From: an uncultured Verrucomicrobia subdivision 3 bacterium
GTDB taxonomy: Bacteria; Verrucomicrobiota; Verrucomicrobiia; Limisphaerales; UBA11358
Length of the DNA stretch: 57,766 nt
Direction of reading: 5' to 3'
Assembly: GCA_903922735.1 (NCBI GenBank)
Contig: CAIXUZ010000069.1
Coordinates: 1 to 57,766, forward strand
Below the pieces are notes generated by a model, which was given only the letters and a program-made list of their open reading frames with translations, ran no database searches and was not told where the DNA came from. Positions within the stretch are counted from its first letter, which is position 1, and each line of letters begins with the position of its first letter. Both the position numbers and the translations under genes were made by a program. This document shows positions 25,701-33,250 of this stretch, piece by piece.

Positions 25701-27932
25701 ATGGCTGCCACACACACTTGGAAATTCTTCCGCGCCGGCGGATTTGATCAAGTCAAACTCGAAACGGGCGCCGACCTCGCCAATCTCGACCAGCTCGACC
25801 AGAAACTCTGGGTGGCGCTGGCCTGTCCAACGCGCGGGCTGGAGTTCGACAACCGCACGCTGGACCTGATTGACGCCGACAAGGACGGCCGCGTGCGCGT
25901 GCCGGAAATCATTGCCGCCGCAAAGTGGGCAACGGGCCTGCTCAAGAACCCGGATGACCTGGTGAAAGGTTCACCCGCGTTGCCGCTGGCAGCCATCAAC
26001 GACACCGCGCCGGAGGGAAAACAGATTCTCGCTTCCGCCAAACAGATTCTCGCCAACCTCGGCAAGGTTGAGGCCACGGTGATTGACCTCGCCGACACGG
26101 CGGACACGGCGAAGATTTTTGCCGCCACGAATTTCAACGGCGACGGCATCATCCCCGCCGATGCCGCCAGCGATGATGCCACCAAGGCCGTCATCGGCGA
26201 AATCATCGCCACGTTCGGCGGGGAAGCCGACCGGAGCGGCAAGCCCGGCATCAGCCAGGCGAAGGCGGATGCATTTTTCGCCGAGGCCGAGGCGCATTCG
26301 AATTGGTGGAAGCAGGCCGAGGGCGACAAGACCATTTTACCGCTGGGCGAAGCCACCGCCGCCGCCGTCGCGGCCGTGAAAGCGGTGAAAATGAAAGTGG
26401 ATGACTTTTTTGCCCGCTGCCGGCTCGCGGCGTTCGACGCCCGCGCCATCGCCGCGCTGAACCGCGAGGAAAAGGAATACCTCGCATTGGCGGCGAAAGA
26501 TTTGACCATCACGTCCTCCGAAATCGCCGCGCTGCCGCTGGCGCAAGTCGCCCCGCACAAGGCGTTGCCGCTGGCGGACGGGGTGAATCCAGCGTGGGCC
26601 GCCGCGCTCGCCGCCCTACAGGCAGCCGCCGTGAAGCCGCTGCTCAGCGACAAGAACGTTTTGACGGAGGCGGAGTGGGGTGCAATTGTCACCAAGTTCG
26701 CGCCGTTTGAAGCATGGGCCACCAGCAAGGTGGGCGCAAAAGTCGAGGGTCTCGGTCTCAAACGCATCCGCGAAATCCTGGCTGGTGCCGCAAAAGAAAA
26801 AATCACCGCGCTCATTGCCCAGGACAAGGCGCTGGAGCCGGAGGCGAACGCGATTGCGACGGTGGAGAAGTTGATTCGTTTCAACCGCGACCTGCACACC
26901 CTCTGTGTGAATTTTGTCAGCTTCAAGAATTTTTACAGCCGCAGGACGCCGGCGATTTTTCAGGCGGGTCGGTTATTTCTCGACCAGCGCAGTTGCGACT
27001 TGTGTCTCACGGTAGAAGACTCTGGACGTCACGCGACGATGGCCGGCTTGGCTGGCGCGTATCTGGCCTATGTGGATTGCGTGCGCAAGGCCACTGGTGA
27101 AAAATTAAGCATTGTCGCCATCTTCTCGCAAGGTGATGACGACAATCTGATGGTGGGCCGCAACGGTATTTTCTACGACCGCAAGGGCCGCGACTATGAT
27201 GCCACGATTTCCAAAATTGTGGCCAATCCAATTAGTATCCGGCAGGCGTTCTTTTCGCCTTACAAAAAACTCGTGCGGGTGATTGAGGAAATGGCATCCA
27301 AGCGGGCCGCAGCAGCCGACTCGGACGCGAATGCGCGGCTGCAAGCCGCTGCCACCAACCCGGCCCCGGCGGGTCAGAAGGCGCCTGATCCCTCGAAAAA
27401 AATGGATGTCGGCGTGGTGGCCGCGATTGGGGTGGCTTTGGGGGCCATCAGCACGGTGTTGGCGACGATTTTCACCAAGGTGGTCGAATTGTCACCTACG
27501 CAGAAGATCATGGTGCCGGTTGTTCTTATTGTGGGCATCTCCGGACCGTCCATGATCATTGCTTGGTTCAAGCTCCGCAAACGCAACCTCGGCCCGATTC
27601 TCGATGCCAACGGCTGGGCGGTGAACGCCAAAGCCAAGATGAATGTGCCGTTCGGCACCAGCCTCACGCAAATTGCGGTGCTACCACCCGGCGCGCAGCG
27701 CGACCTAGTGGATCCGTTCGCGGAAAAGAAAAAACCGTGGGGTTTGTATATCACGCTGCTGGTTATCGCAGGCGTTCTCTTCCTCGCGCTGGGCTGGTAT
27801 CTGGGCAAGCTTGACGGCAGCCTGCCGCAAAAATTCAAGAGCACCTCGGTGCTGGGGTCCGGCGCGCCGGCTTACGTTACGCCTGCCGTCACGGCGCCGG
27901 TGGTTTCGACCAACGCCGTGCCGGCAAAATAA
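25701..27932 (+). CDS. large EF-hand protein with C-terminal membrane helices, function unknown
   Basis: A 743-residue protein with a good SD (AAAGGA). Near the N-terminus is a canonical EF-hand calcium loop: Asp58, Asp60, Asp62, Gly63 and Glu69 in DADKDGRVRVPE. A second, degenerate loop (NFNGDGIIPADA) follows about 85 residues later and lacks the final Glu. Residues 190 to 560 are soluble and alanine-rich, with HTLCVNFVSFKNFY and IFYDRKGRDYDATI in the better-conserved part. Three hydrophobic segments follow (VGVVAAIGVALGAISTVLAT, IMVPVVLIVGISGPSMIIAW, LYITLLVIAGVLFLALGWYL). I recall similar proteins in Bacteroidota, but know of no function. A terminator follows, so it is probably monocistronic. 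Confidence 0.85.
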   Translation: MAATHTWKFFRAGGFDQVKLETGADLANLDQLDQKLWVALACPTRGLEFDNRTLDLIDADKDGRVRVPEIIAAAKWATGLLKNPDDLVKGSPALPLAAINDTAPEGKQILASAKQILANLGKVEATVIDLADTADTAKIFAATNFNGDGIIPADAASDDATKAVIGEIIATFGGEADRSGKPGISQAKADAFFAEAEAHSNWWKQAEGDKTILPLGEATAAAVAAVKAVKMKVDDFFARCRLAAFDARAIAALNREEKEYLALAAKDLTITSSEIAALPLAQVAPHKALPLADGVNPAWAAALAALQAAAVKPLLSDKNVLTEAEWGAIVTKFAPFEAWATSKVGAKVEGLGLKRIREILAGAAKEKITALIAQDKALEPEANAIATVEKLIRFNRDLHTLCVNFVSFKNFYSRRTPAIFQAGRLFLDQRSCDLCLTVEDSGRHATMAGLAGAYLAYVDCVRKATGEKLSIVAIFSQGDDDNLMVGRNGIFYDRKGRDYDATISKIVANPISIRQAFFSPYKKLVRVIEEMASKRAAAADSDANARLQAAATNPAPAGQKAPDPSKKMDVGVVAAIGVALGAISTVLATIFTKVVELSPTQKIMVPVVLIVGISGPSMIIAWFKLRKRNLGPILDANGWAVNAKAKMNVPFGTSLTQIAVLPPGAQRDLVDPFAEKKKPWGLYITLLVIAGVLFLALGWYLGKLDGSLPQKFKSTSVLGSGAPAYVTPAVTAPVVSTNAVPAK

Positions 27933-27949
27933 GCGCCAATGATTTCATC

Positions 27950-27982
27950 GCCCGGACGCTCGCGTCCGGGCTTTTTATTTTT
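27950..27982 (+). terminator. intrinsic terminator after the EF-hand gene
   Basis: GCCCGGAC (27950-27957) pairs with GTCCGGGC (27964-27971) around a GCTCGC loop, followed by TTTTTATTTTT. This is a strong plus-strand terminator 18 bp after the stop codon. Confidence 0.92.
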
Positions 27983-28005
27983 CGGCAATATGACAAAATA
28001 ATATC

Positions 28006-28689
28006 GTGCAACGCGAAACCGCCGCCGCCAAAAATGAACGCGCGCTGAAAATCATCGCCGCCCTCCAGCGGACGTATCCCAACGCGCACTGCGAACTGAT
28101 TTTTTCCAGCCCGCTGCAATTGCTCGTCGCCACTATTCTTTCCGCGCAATGCACCGACAAGCGGGTGAATCTGGTCACGGCGGAACTTTTTAAAAAATAC
28201 CGGAGCGCCGAAGATTTTGCCGCCGCACCGCTCGCGGCGATCGAGGAGTCCATCAAATCCACCGGTTTTTTCCGCAACAAGGCGAAGAACATCAAGGCGT
28301 GCTGCGCCACGCTCGTCGAAAAATTCAGCGGCGAAGTGCCACGCACGATGGATGAATTGCACGCCCTCGCCGGCGTCGGACGCAAGACGGCGAATGTCGT
28401 CTTGGGAAACGCCTTTGGCATCAATGTCGGGGTGGTCGTGGACACGCACGTCACGCGACTTTCCAATCGGCTCGGCCTGGCGAAAGGAACGGACGCCGTG
28501 AAGCTGGAGCGGGAATTGATGAAGCTGGTGCCGCAGGAGGATTGGACGCGGTTCAGCCACTGGCTGATCTGGCATGGTCGCCGCCGTTGTGATGCCAGGA
28601 AGCCAGACTGTGCTCATTGTGAGATCCAAAACCATTGCCCGCAAATCGGAGTGGGGATTAACAATAAAGTAACGAAGGAACAAAGATAA
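28006..28689 (+). CDS. nth: endonuclease III
   Basis: A 227-residue base-excision-repair glycosylase/AP lyase acting on oxidised pyrimidines. The HhH-GPD core is complete: helix-hairpin-helix and catalytic Lys127 in LAGVGRKTANVVLG, and catalytic Asp146 in VGVVVDTHVTRLSNRLG. The [4Fe-4S] ligands have the classical C-x6-C-x2-C-x5-C spacing (Cys195, Cys202, Cys205, Cys211). The start is GTG at 28006, 25 nt after the preceding terminator's T-run. The last codons (NNKVTKEQR) are written in one arm of an inverted repeat, so the C-terminal tail may have been added by repeat insertion. Confidence 0.95.
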   Translation: MQRETAAAKNERALKIIAALQRTYPNAHCELIFSSPLQLLVATILSAQCTDKRVNLVTAELFKKYRSAEDFAAAPLAAIEESIKSTGFFRNKAKNIKACCATLVEKFSGEVPRTMDELHALAGVGRKTANVVLGNAFGINVGVVVDTHVTRLSNRLGLAKGTDAVKLERELMKLVPQEDWTRFSHWLIWHGRRRCDARKPDCAHCEIQNHCPQIGVGINNKVTKEQR

Positions 28690-28721
28690 GCCGCTCCCAA
28701 AACTTCGTTTCTTTGTTACTT
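28667..28721. repeat. 19-bp imperfect inverted repeat straddling the nth stop
   Basis: AAGTAACGAAGGAACAAAG (28667-28685) is repeated in inverted form at 28703-28721 (CTTCGTTTCTTTGTTACTT). Sixteen of 19 positions match, and two of the mismatches are G-T compatible. The 17-nt spacer contains the nth stop codon. The second arm ends nine bases before the ligase ATG. It could fold in the nth-ligase mRNA. Confidence 0.6.
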
Positions 28722-28729
28722 TGTTGTCG

Positions 28730-29410
28730 ATGAATCCTTGGTTGTTTATCAACTCTGGCAAGGGAGACGCGGCGTTCAACATGGCGCTGGATGAGGCGCT
28801 GCTGGAAGCCATGGCTCGCCTGCAAGCGCCCGTGTTGCGTTTCTATGGATGGACGGAACCGGCGGCGACTTTCGGCTATTTCCAGAAATATGCCGAGGTA
28901 CAGGCTGCCACCAAACTGCGTCCGGTCATCCGCCGACCAACCGGCGGCGGCATCGTGCCACACGACGCGGACTGGACTTACAGCGCGATTTTTCCGCCGG
29001 GCCACGAATGGCATTCGCTCAAGGCGGAGGAAAGCTACCATCGCATCCACGACTGGCTACGGCTGGCGTTTGCGGAATTGAAGGTGGAAATGGAGCTGGC
29101 GCCCTGCTGCCAGAAATCATTGCCCGGCCAATGTTTTGTCGGGCATGAAAAACATGATTTGTTATGGCACGGCAAAAAAATTGCCGGCGCTGCACAGCGG
29201 CGGAATAAACTAGGATTATTGATCCAAGGCTCGGTGCAACCGCCCATTCCGCTGCGACGCGGCGGCTGGGAAGAGGCGATGCGCGAGGTGGCGGAAAAGT
29301 ATTTTTCTGTGATCTGGGCGAATTTTCAACCGGATGCAGAATTGCGCAACCACGGGGAAAAGCTGGTAAAGGAAAAATACTCGCAGCCGTGCTATAATCA
29401 AAAGCGATAG
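28730..29410 (+). CDS. lipoate--protein ligase / octanoyltransferase family protein
   Basis: About 226 residues of the BPL_LplA_LipB fold. The lipoyl-binding signature is present as RPVIRRPTGGGIVPHDADW, and the catalytic Lys region as LWHGKKIAGAAQRR. The N-terminal helix FNMALDEALLEAM is also typical. Such enzymes attach lipoate or octanoate to the E2 and GcvH lipoyl domains; whether this one uses lipoate-AMP or octanoyl-ACP cannot be decided by eye. ATG at 28730 (MNPWLFINSG) is preferred over TTG at 28721. It lies 40 bp after nth. Confidence 0.85.
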   Translation: MNPWLFINSGKGDAAFNMALDEALLEAMARLQAPVLRFYGWTEPAATFGYFQKYAEVQAATKLRPVIRRPTGGGIVPHDADWTYSAIFPPGHEWHSLKAEESYHRIHDWLRLAFAELKVEMELAPCCQKSLPGQCFVGHEKHDLLWHGKKIAGAAQRRNKLGLLIQGSVQPPIPLRRGGWEEAMREVAEKYFSVIWANFQPDAELRNHGEKLVKEKYSQPCYNQKR

Positions 29411-29417
29411 TGCCCGC

Positions 29418-31235
29418 GTGAGCTTTTTATCGAGAATACTTATCGCTGCACTGGTCGCCAGTGTTTGGTCGGCGCGCCTGGCGTCCGCCCAGATATTGAT
29501 GAGCGGTGGGACGTATGTGCAGAATTTTAATTCGCTCGCCGGCAGTGGCACGGTCAATTGGACAAACAACATAACTTTGCCGGGTTGGTATGCCGCAAAA
29601 GGCAACGCCGATGGCACAACCTACATCGGCGGCAGCGGCACCGCCGCTACCGGCAGCCTTTATAGCTTTGGAACCAATGGGGTAAACCCAGCCTCCGACC
29701 GCGCGCTGGGCTCCGTGGCCTCCACATCAACGGCCTACGCCTACGGCGTGCGATTCATCAACGACACGGGGCTGGCAGCCACCAACATCACGATTTCGTT
29801 CACGGGCGAACAGTGGCGCAATGCTTATGGTTCGGGGGCCATGACCAACCTGCTGACGTTTTCATATCAGATTTCCAGTGCGCCGCTAACGAATGCCGAC
29901 GCCGTAAATTCGCAGATCTGGACGGTATTTGCCGGGCTAAATTTCAATTCACCCATCGTGAATGTCGGCGGCAGCGGCATGGCGTTGGATGGAAATACCA
30001 CCGCCAACCATCAGTTGCTGGCAAATAATCTGGCAGGAATCACCGTGCCGCCAGGGCAGGAAATCTTTTTACGCTGGCGGGACACAGATGATACCGGGAG
30101 TGACGCAGGCATGGCCATTGACGATTTGACCGTATGTTTCCAGACCATCTCAAATAGCGCGGCTCCGGTTTTCCTTTCGACCAACAGCGGCGTCACGTTG
30201 ATGACTTATAACGTGAAGGGCAATGGGATAACCGACTGGAGCACGAACGCACCACAGGTGCAAGCCATCGGGCGCGAACTGGTCTATCTGCAGCCGGATA
30301 TCATCACGTTCAACGAGATTCCCTACACCAACACCTGGCAGATGACCAACTGGGTGACGGCGTTCCTCCCCGGATTTTTTCTGGCGACAAACTCCGGCAT
30401 CGACGGCTTTATCCGCAGCATCATTGCCAGCCGGTTCTGGATCAACCGATCCCAAAGCTGGCTGCTGCACGCGGATTTGAATCCCTTTGGCTATACCAAT
30501 GCCAATTTTACCCGGGACTTATTCGAGGCGGAAATTAATGTGCCGAACTGGCCATTGCCGCTGCACGTTTTTGCCACGCACCTGAAATCCAGTTCCGGCA
30601 GTTACACGGATGCCGCAGCGAAGCGTGCCGCCGAAGCCGCCGCCATCACCAATTTCCTGGCGACCAATTTTTTTGCGCTGCACCCGGGGGATCCTTTCAC
30701 ACTTTCCGGCGATATGAACGAGAGCGACACAAATACTCTGGCCATCCAGACACTCATCAGCGCGCCGACCCAACTTCAGTTGATAAACCCGATCAATCCC
30801 GTTTCCGGCAGCATCAATACCTATTCGATCCAAGGCAGCTTGTCCGAGCGGATTGATTTCATTTTTCCCTGCGGGTTGCTGGGCTCCAACCTCATGTCTT
30901 CACAAGTGTTTCGAACGGATTTATTGAGCCCACTACCACCGCTGCTGAATGCCGACGACGACAGCGTCGCCTCGGATCATCTGCCCGTGCTGATGACCTT
31001 CGCGAACCCGTTTAACACGCCGTTCAAACTGCTTTCATTGACGCGCAACAATCAGAATATCGCGCTCCAGTGGGAATCGGCGACCAACCGGGTTTACCGG
31101 GTGGATACTTCGTCAAATCTGGTGAACTGGGTGGCGCTGGCGACCAATCTTTTTTCCACCGGCAGCATTTTTAATTTTTCGACGGGCCAGGCGACGGATC
31201 AAATGAGGTTATTCCGGGTCCGGCGGTCACCGTGA
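29418..31235 (+). CDS. secreted endonuclease/exonuclease/phosphatase-fold protein
   Basis: A 605-residue protein with GTG start and signal peptide (SFLSRILIAALVASVWSARLASAQ). Residues about 30 to 240 form a beta-rich, Asn/Thr-rich region without a recognised family. The EEP (DNase I-like) domain follows: LMTYNVKGNG, DIITFNEIPYTNTW with the metal-site Glu, FATHLKSSSG, LSGDMNESDTN and DSVASDHLPVLMTF with the catalytic Asp-His. The last roughly 70 residues (NRVYRVDTSSNLVNW to a terminal RLFRVRRSP) resemble the subtilase's C-terminus at 12995-14845 and may be a shared surface-targeting module. Substrate: extracellular nucleic acid or a phosphoester; not decidable. Confidence 0.85.
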   Translation: MSFLSRILIAALVASVWSARLASAQILMSGGTYVQNFNSLAGSGTVNWTNNITLPGWYAAKGNADGTTYIGGSGTAATGSLYSFGTNGVNPASDRALGSVASTSTAYAYGVRFINDTGLAATNITISFTGEQWRNAYGSGAMTNLLTFSYQISSAPLTNADAVNSQIWTVFAGLNFNSPIVNVGGSGMALDGNTTANHQLLANNLAGITVPPGQEIFLRWRDTDDTGSDAGMAIDDLTVCFQTISNSAAPVFLSTNSGVTLMTYNVKGNGITDWSTNAPQVQAIGRELVYLQPDIITFNEIPYTNTWQMTNWVTAFLPGFFLATNSGIDGFIRSIIASRFWINRSQSWLLHADLNPFGYTNANFTRDLFEAEINVPNWPLPLHVFATHLKSSSGSYTDAAAKRAAEAAAITNFLATNFFALHPGDPFTLSGDMNESDTNTLAIQTLISAPTQLQLINPINPVSGSINTYSIQGSLSERIDFIFPCGLLGSNLMSSQVFRTDLLSPLPPLLNADDDSVASDHLPVLMTFANPFNTPFKLLSLTRNNQNIALQWESATNRVYRVDTSSNLVNWVALATNLFSTGSIFNFSTGQATDQMRLFRVRRSP

Positions 31236-31302
31236 GCAATTGGGTTCCTTCGTTTACCAAAAATCTCGCCGGCAAACCATTTTCTGCTACCTTCCGCGCC
31301 GC

Positions 31303-31983
31303 ATGATACGGCTCGTTTTATTCGACATTGACGGCACGCTCGTCCACACGGGCGGCGCCGGCACGGCGGCGTTCACCAAGACTTTTGCCAGGCAATTCAA
31401 CCTCCATCACGGCACCGAGCGGATGAAGTTTGCCGGCCGAACGGATGTGAGCCTCGTCCGCGAATTTTTCCGGATTCACGAGGTGACCGCCACGCCGGAG
31501 CATTTCCGGGAATTTTTCGAGCACTACGTTTTCTGGCTGCACCACATCCTGGAAAAAAACGGCGGTGAAATGTGCCGCGGGGTCCGGGAGTTCATCCGCG
31601 ACCTGCAGGCGTTGCCGCAGCCGCCGGCGCTTGGCCTGCTCACCGGCAACATCCGGCTCGGCGCGGAAATCAAGCTGCGCCATTTCGGGCTGTGGGAGAT
31701 TTTCCAGTTTGGCGGCTTTGCCGACGACCACGAGGAACGTGATCAAATCGCGCTGGCCGCATTGAATCGCGCCCGCCGCGTGCTGGGGAAAAAGCTGCAA
31801 CCTCAGGAGATTCTGGTGATCGGCGACACCCCGTTCGACGTGCGCTGCGGGAAGTTTATTGGCGCGAAAACGCTGGCTGTGGCAACCGGCGGCTCGAAGT
31901 TCGAAGATTTAAAACCCTGCGGTGCGGATTGGACGGTGGCGGATTTGACGCAGGTCAGCGCCCGGGAAATCTGTCCGGGATGA
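31303..31983 (+). CDS. HAD-family hydrolase (phosphoglycolate phosphatase-like)
   Basis: A 226-residue haloacid dehalogenase-type phosphatase. Motif I with the nucleophilic Asp is at the N-terminus (LVLFDIDGTLVHTGGAG), motif II is ALGLLTGN, and motif IV is ILVIGDTPFDVRCGKFIGAKT. A helical cap separates motifs I and II, as in the Gph/PGMB subgroup. ATG at 31303 is chosen because motif I then begins at residue 4; the frame is open to 31240 but unlike the family. Substrates of this group vary (phosphoglycolate, sugar phosphates). Confidence 0.88.
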   Translation: MIRLVLFDIDGTLVHTGGAGTAAFTKTFARQFNLHHGTERMKFAGRTDVSLVREFFRIHEVTATPEHFREFFEHYVFWLHHILEKNGGEMCRGVREFIRDLQALPQPPALGLLTGNIRLGAEIKLRHFGLWEIFQFGGFADDHEERDQIALAALNRARRVLGKKLQPQEILVIGDTPFDVRCGKFIGAKTLAVATGGSKFEDLKPCGADWTVADLTQVSAREICPG

Positions 31984-31984
31984 A

Positions 31985-32215
31985 TCAGTTGCCGTGACCG
32001 TGGCAGTGACCGCCGCAACATCCGCCGCGCCGCCCGCCGCCAGTTTCGCAGGACGGTGAATTATCGCCACTGCCCGCCGCGGCGAAGGTGGAAAATTTCT
32101 TGCCCAGCTTGGAAGAACCGCAGTGCGGACATTTCGTTCCCGTCCAGTCGGAAGAGCGGACGAGGATTTCGCTGTCCTGCCCGCATTTTTCACAATGAAA
32201 TTCGTAAATCGGCAT
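31985..32215 (-). CDS. FmdB-type zinc ribbon protein with metal-binding tail
   Basis: A 76-residue protein opening MPIYEFHCEKCGQDSEIL with a second pair in TKCPHCGSSKLGKKFS, giving a C-x2-C...C-x2-C zinc ribbon of the FmdB/CxxC_CxxC_SSSS family. The ATG at 32215 matches the family N-terminus; the open frame reaches 32239. The C-terminal tail is unusual: GGCCGGHCHGHGN packs three Cys and two His and looks like an extra metal site. It converges on the HAD gene with a one-base gap between the stop codons. Function of the family is poorly known. Confidence 0.85.
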   Translation of the reverse strand: MPIYEFHCEKCGQDSEILVRSSDWTGTKCPHCGSSKLGKKFSTFAAAGSGDNSPSCETGGGRRGGCCGGHCHGHGN

Positions 32216-32327
32216 GGAAAGAAAATAATTGGTTCCCAAGAAAGCTCAAGCGCCTTCAGCTGGTAAAATCCATGCTTGCAACGATGGCGGATTGGACGGT
32301 CCGGTCACCTTTTTGGCCTGGGCTGGT

Positions 32328-33218
32328 TTAGCGAAATGCCCCGGCTCCCAGCGTCAATGATTGTCCTTTTCTTTTATAGGCACGAAAGTAATCAATGATA
32401 AATTCCTGTTTGGATGAATCCCGGGTATTGCCGTAAAGCGTCAGGAGAAAGATGCCCGGATAGTTTGGTGCCTGCGGCATGCTCATGACCCGCCGGTTAT
32501 CAATAAATAGAACACATTCTTGTTCTTCCCATTCCAACGCATAGACATGGAACTCCTGGGTGGAGTCGAAGTCCAGTTCCGGTTCCTGATGTTGATAGGC
32601 CAGGGACTTGTCGCCCCAAGTGTGCAGCACATACTTGAGCCGTTTGGGCTTGTTTTTGATGCTCTCAAAGATGTCAATCTCACCGGCGTGGGCGAGCGTA
32701 TCCTTGGTGCCGACCGTCCAGAAGGCGGCTTGGGCGCCTGGGGGTAGTTTCGCCCGAATTTCAAAATAACCGTAAAGCGGAGTGTAATTCATCTTTACGG
32801 GAATCTCATGGTGGACGGGGTCCGAATCTTTGTGCAGGCGGGTGCGATCACCAGTCTGGATGCCAGACACCGTCATCACATTCGAGCCGTCCTTGAAATA
32901 GCCTTTCGAATGACCATCAACATATAAGACCAGGGTTCCCTGGCGGAACTCGTAACGAGCGGCCGCCCTTTCCTTTTCCGTCCTCGATTCCAAATAATAA
33001 GGACTCCAGAAATTGGTGTTGAGCAGCGGGCCATCAAACTCATCATGGGCATCGAGCATCCAGCCTGGCTTTTCCAATGGGTTCGGCGGGAAGTCGGCAG
33101 CGGATGCCGCAGTAATTCCAGCGAGCAACAGCAGGCTGATATTGCGACCCCAAAATCTTTGGAAGAAATTGGGGGCGACTGTTTCGTCTAGGCGAAGGAC
33201 ATACAAATCGTGTTCCAT
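32328..33218 (-). CDS. glycoside hydrolase family 16 enzyme
   Basis: A 296-residue GH16 beta-jelly-roll enzyme. The catalytic E-x-D-x-x-E motif is intact (HAGEIDIFES; Glu180 nucleophile, Asp182, Glu185 acid/base). Supporting segments are DEFDGPLLNTNFW, YGYFEIRAKLPPGAQAAFWT and FHVYALEWEEQECVLFIDNR. The family hydrolyses beta-1,3/1,4-glucans or galactans such as laminarin, agar and carrageenan; subsite loops do not reveal which. A hydrophobic run (ISLLLLAGITAASAA) after a long basic region looks like a signal peptide with an extended n-region, so the true start may be uncertain (GTG at 33233 is an alternative). Confidence 0.9.
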   Translation of the reverse strand: MEHDLYVLRLDETVAPNFFQRFWGRNISLLLLAGITAASAADFPPNPLEKPGWMLDAHDEFDGPLLNTNFWSPYYLESRTEKERAAARYEFRQGTLVLYVDGHSKGYFKDGSNVMTVSGIQTGDRTRLHKDSDPVHHEIPVKMNYTPLYGYFEIRAKLPPGAQAAFWTVGTKDTLAHAGEIDIFESIKNKPKRLKYVLHTWGDKSLAYQHQEPELDFDSTQEFHVYALEWEEQECVLFIDNRRVMSMPQAPNYPGIFLLTLYGNTRDSSKQEFIIDYFRAYKRKGQSLTLGAGAFR

Positions 33219-33250
33219 TAAACCCACAATCACAAAAACGGGCTAGGTTT

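Noticed and set aside
25748..26926. 392-codon minus-strand frame over the EF-hand gene
   Set aside because: A Ser/Ala-rich shadow product of antisense translation; the plus frame has SD, EF-hand, helices and terminator.
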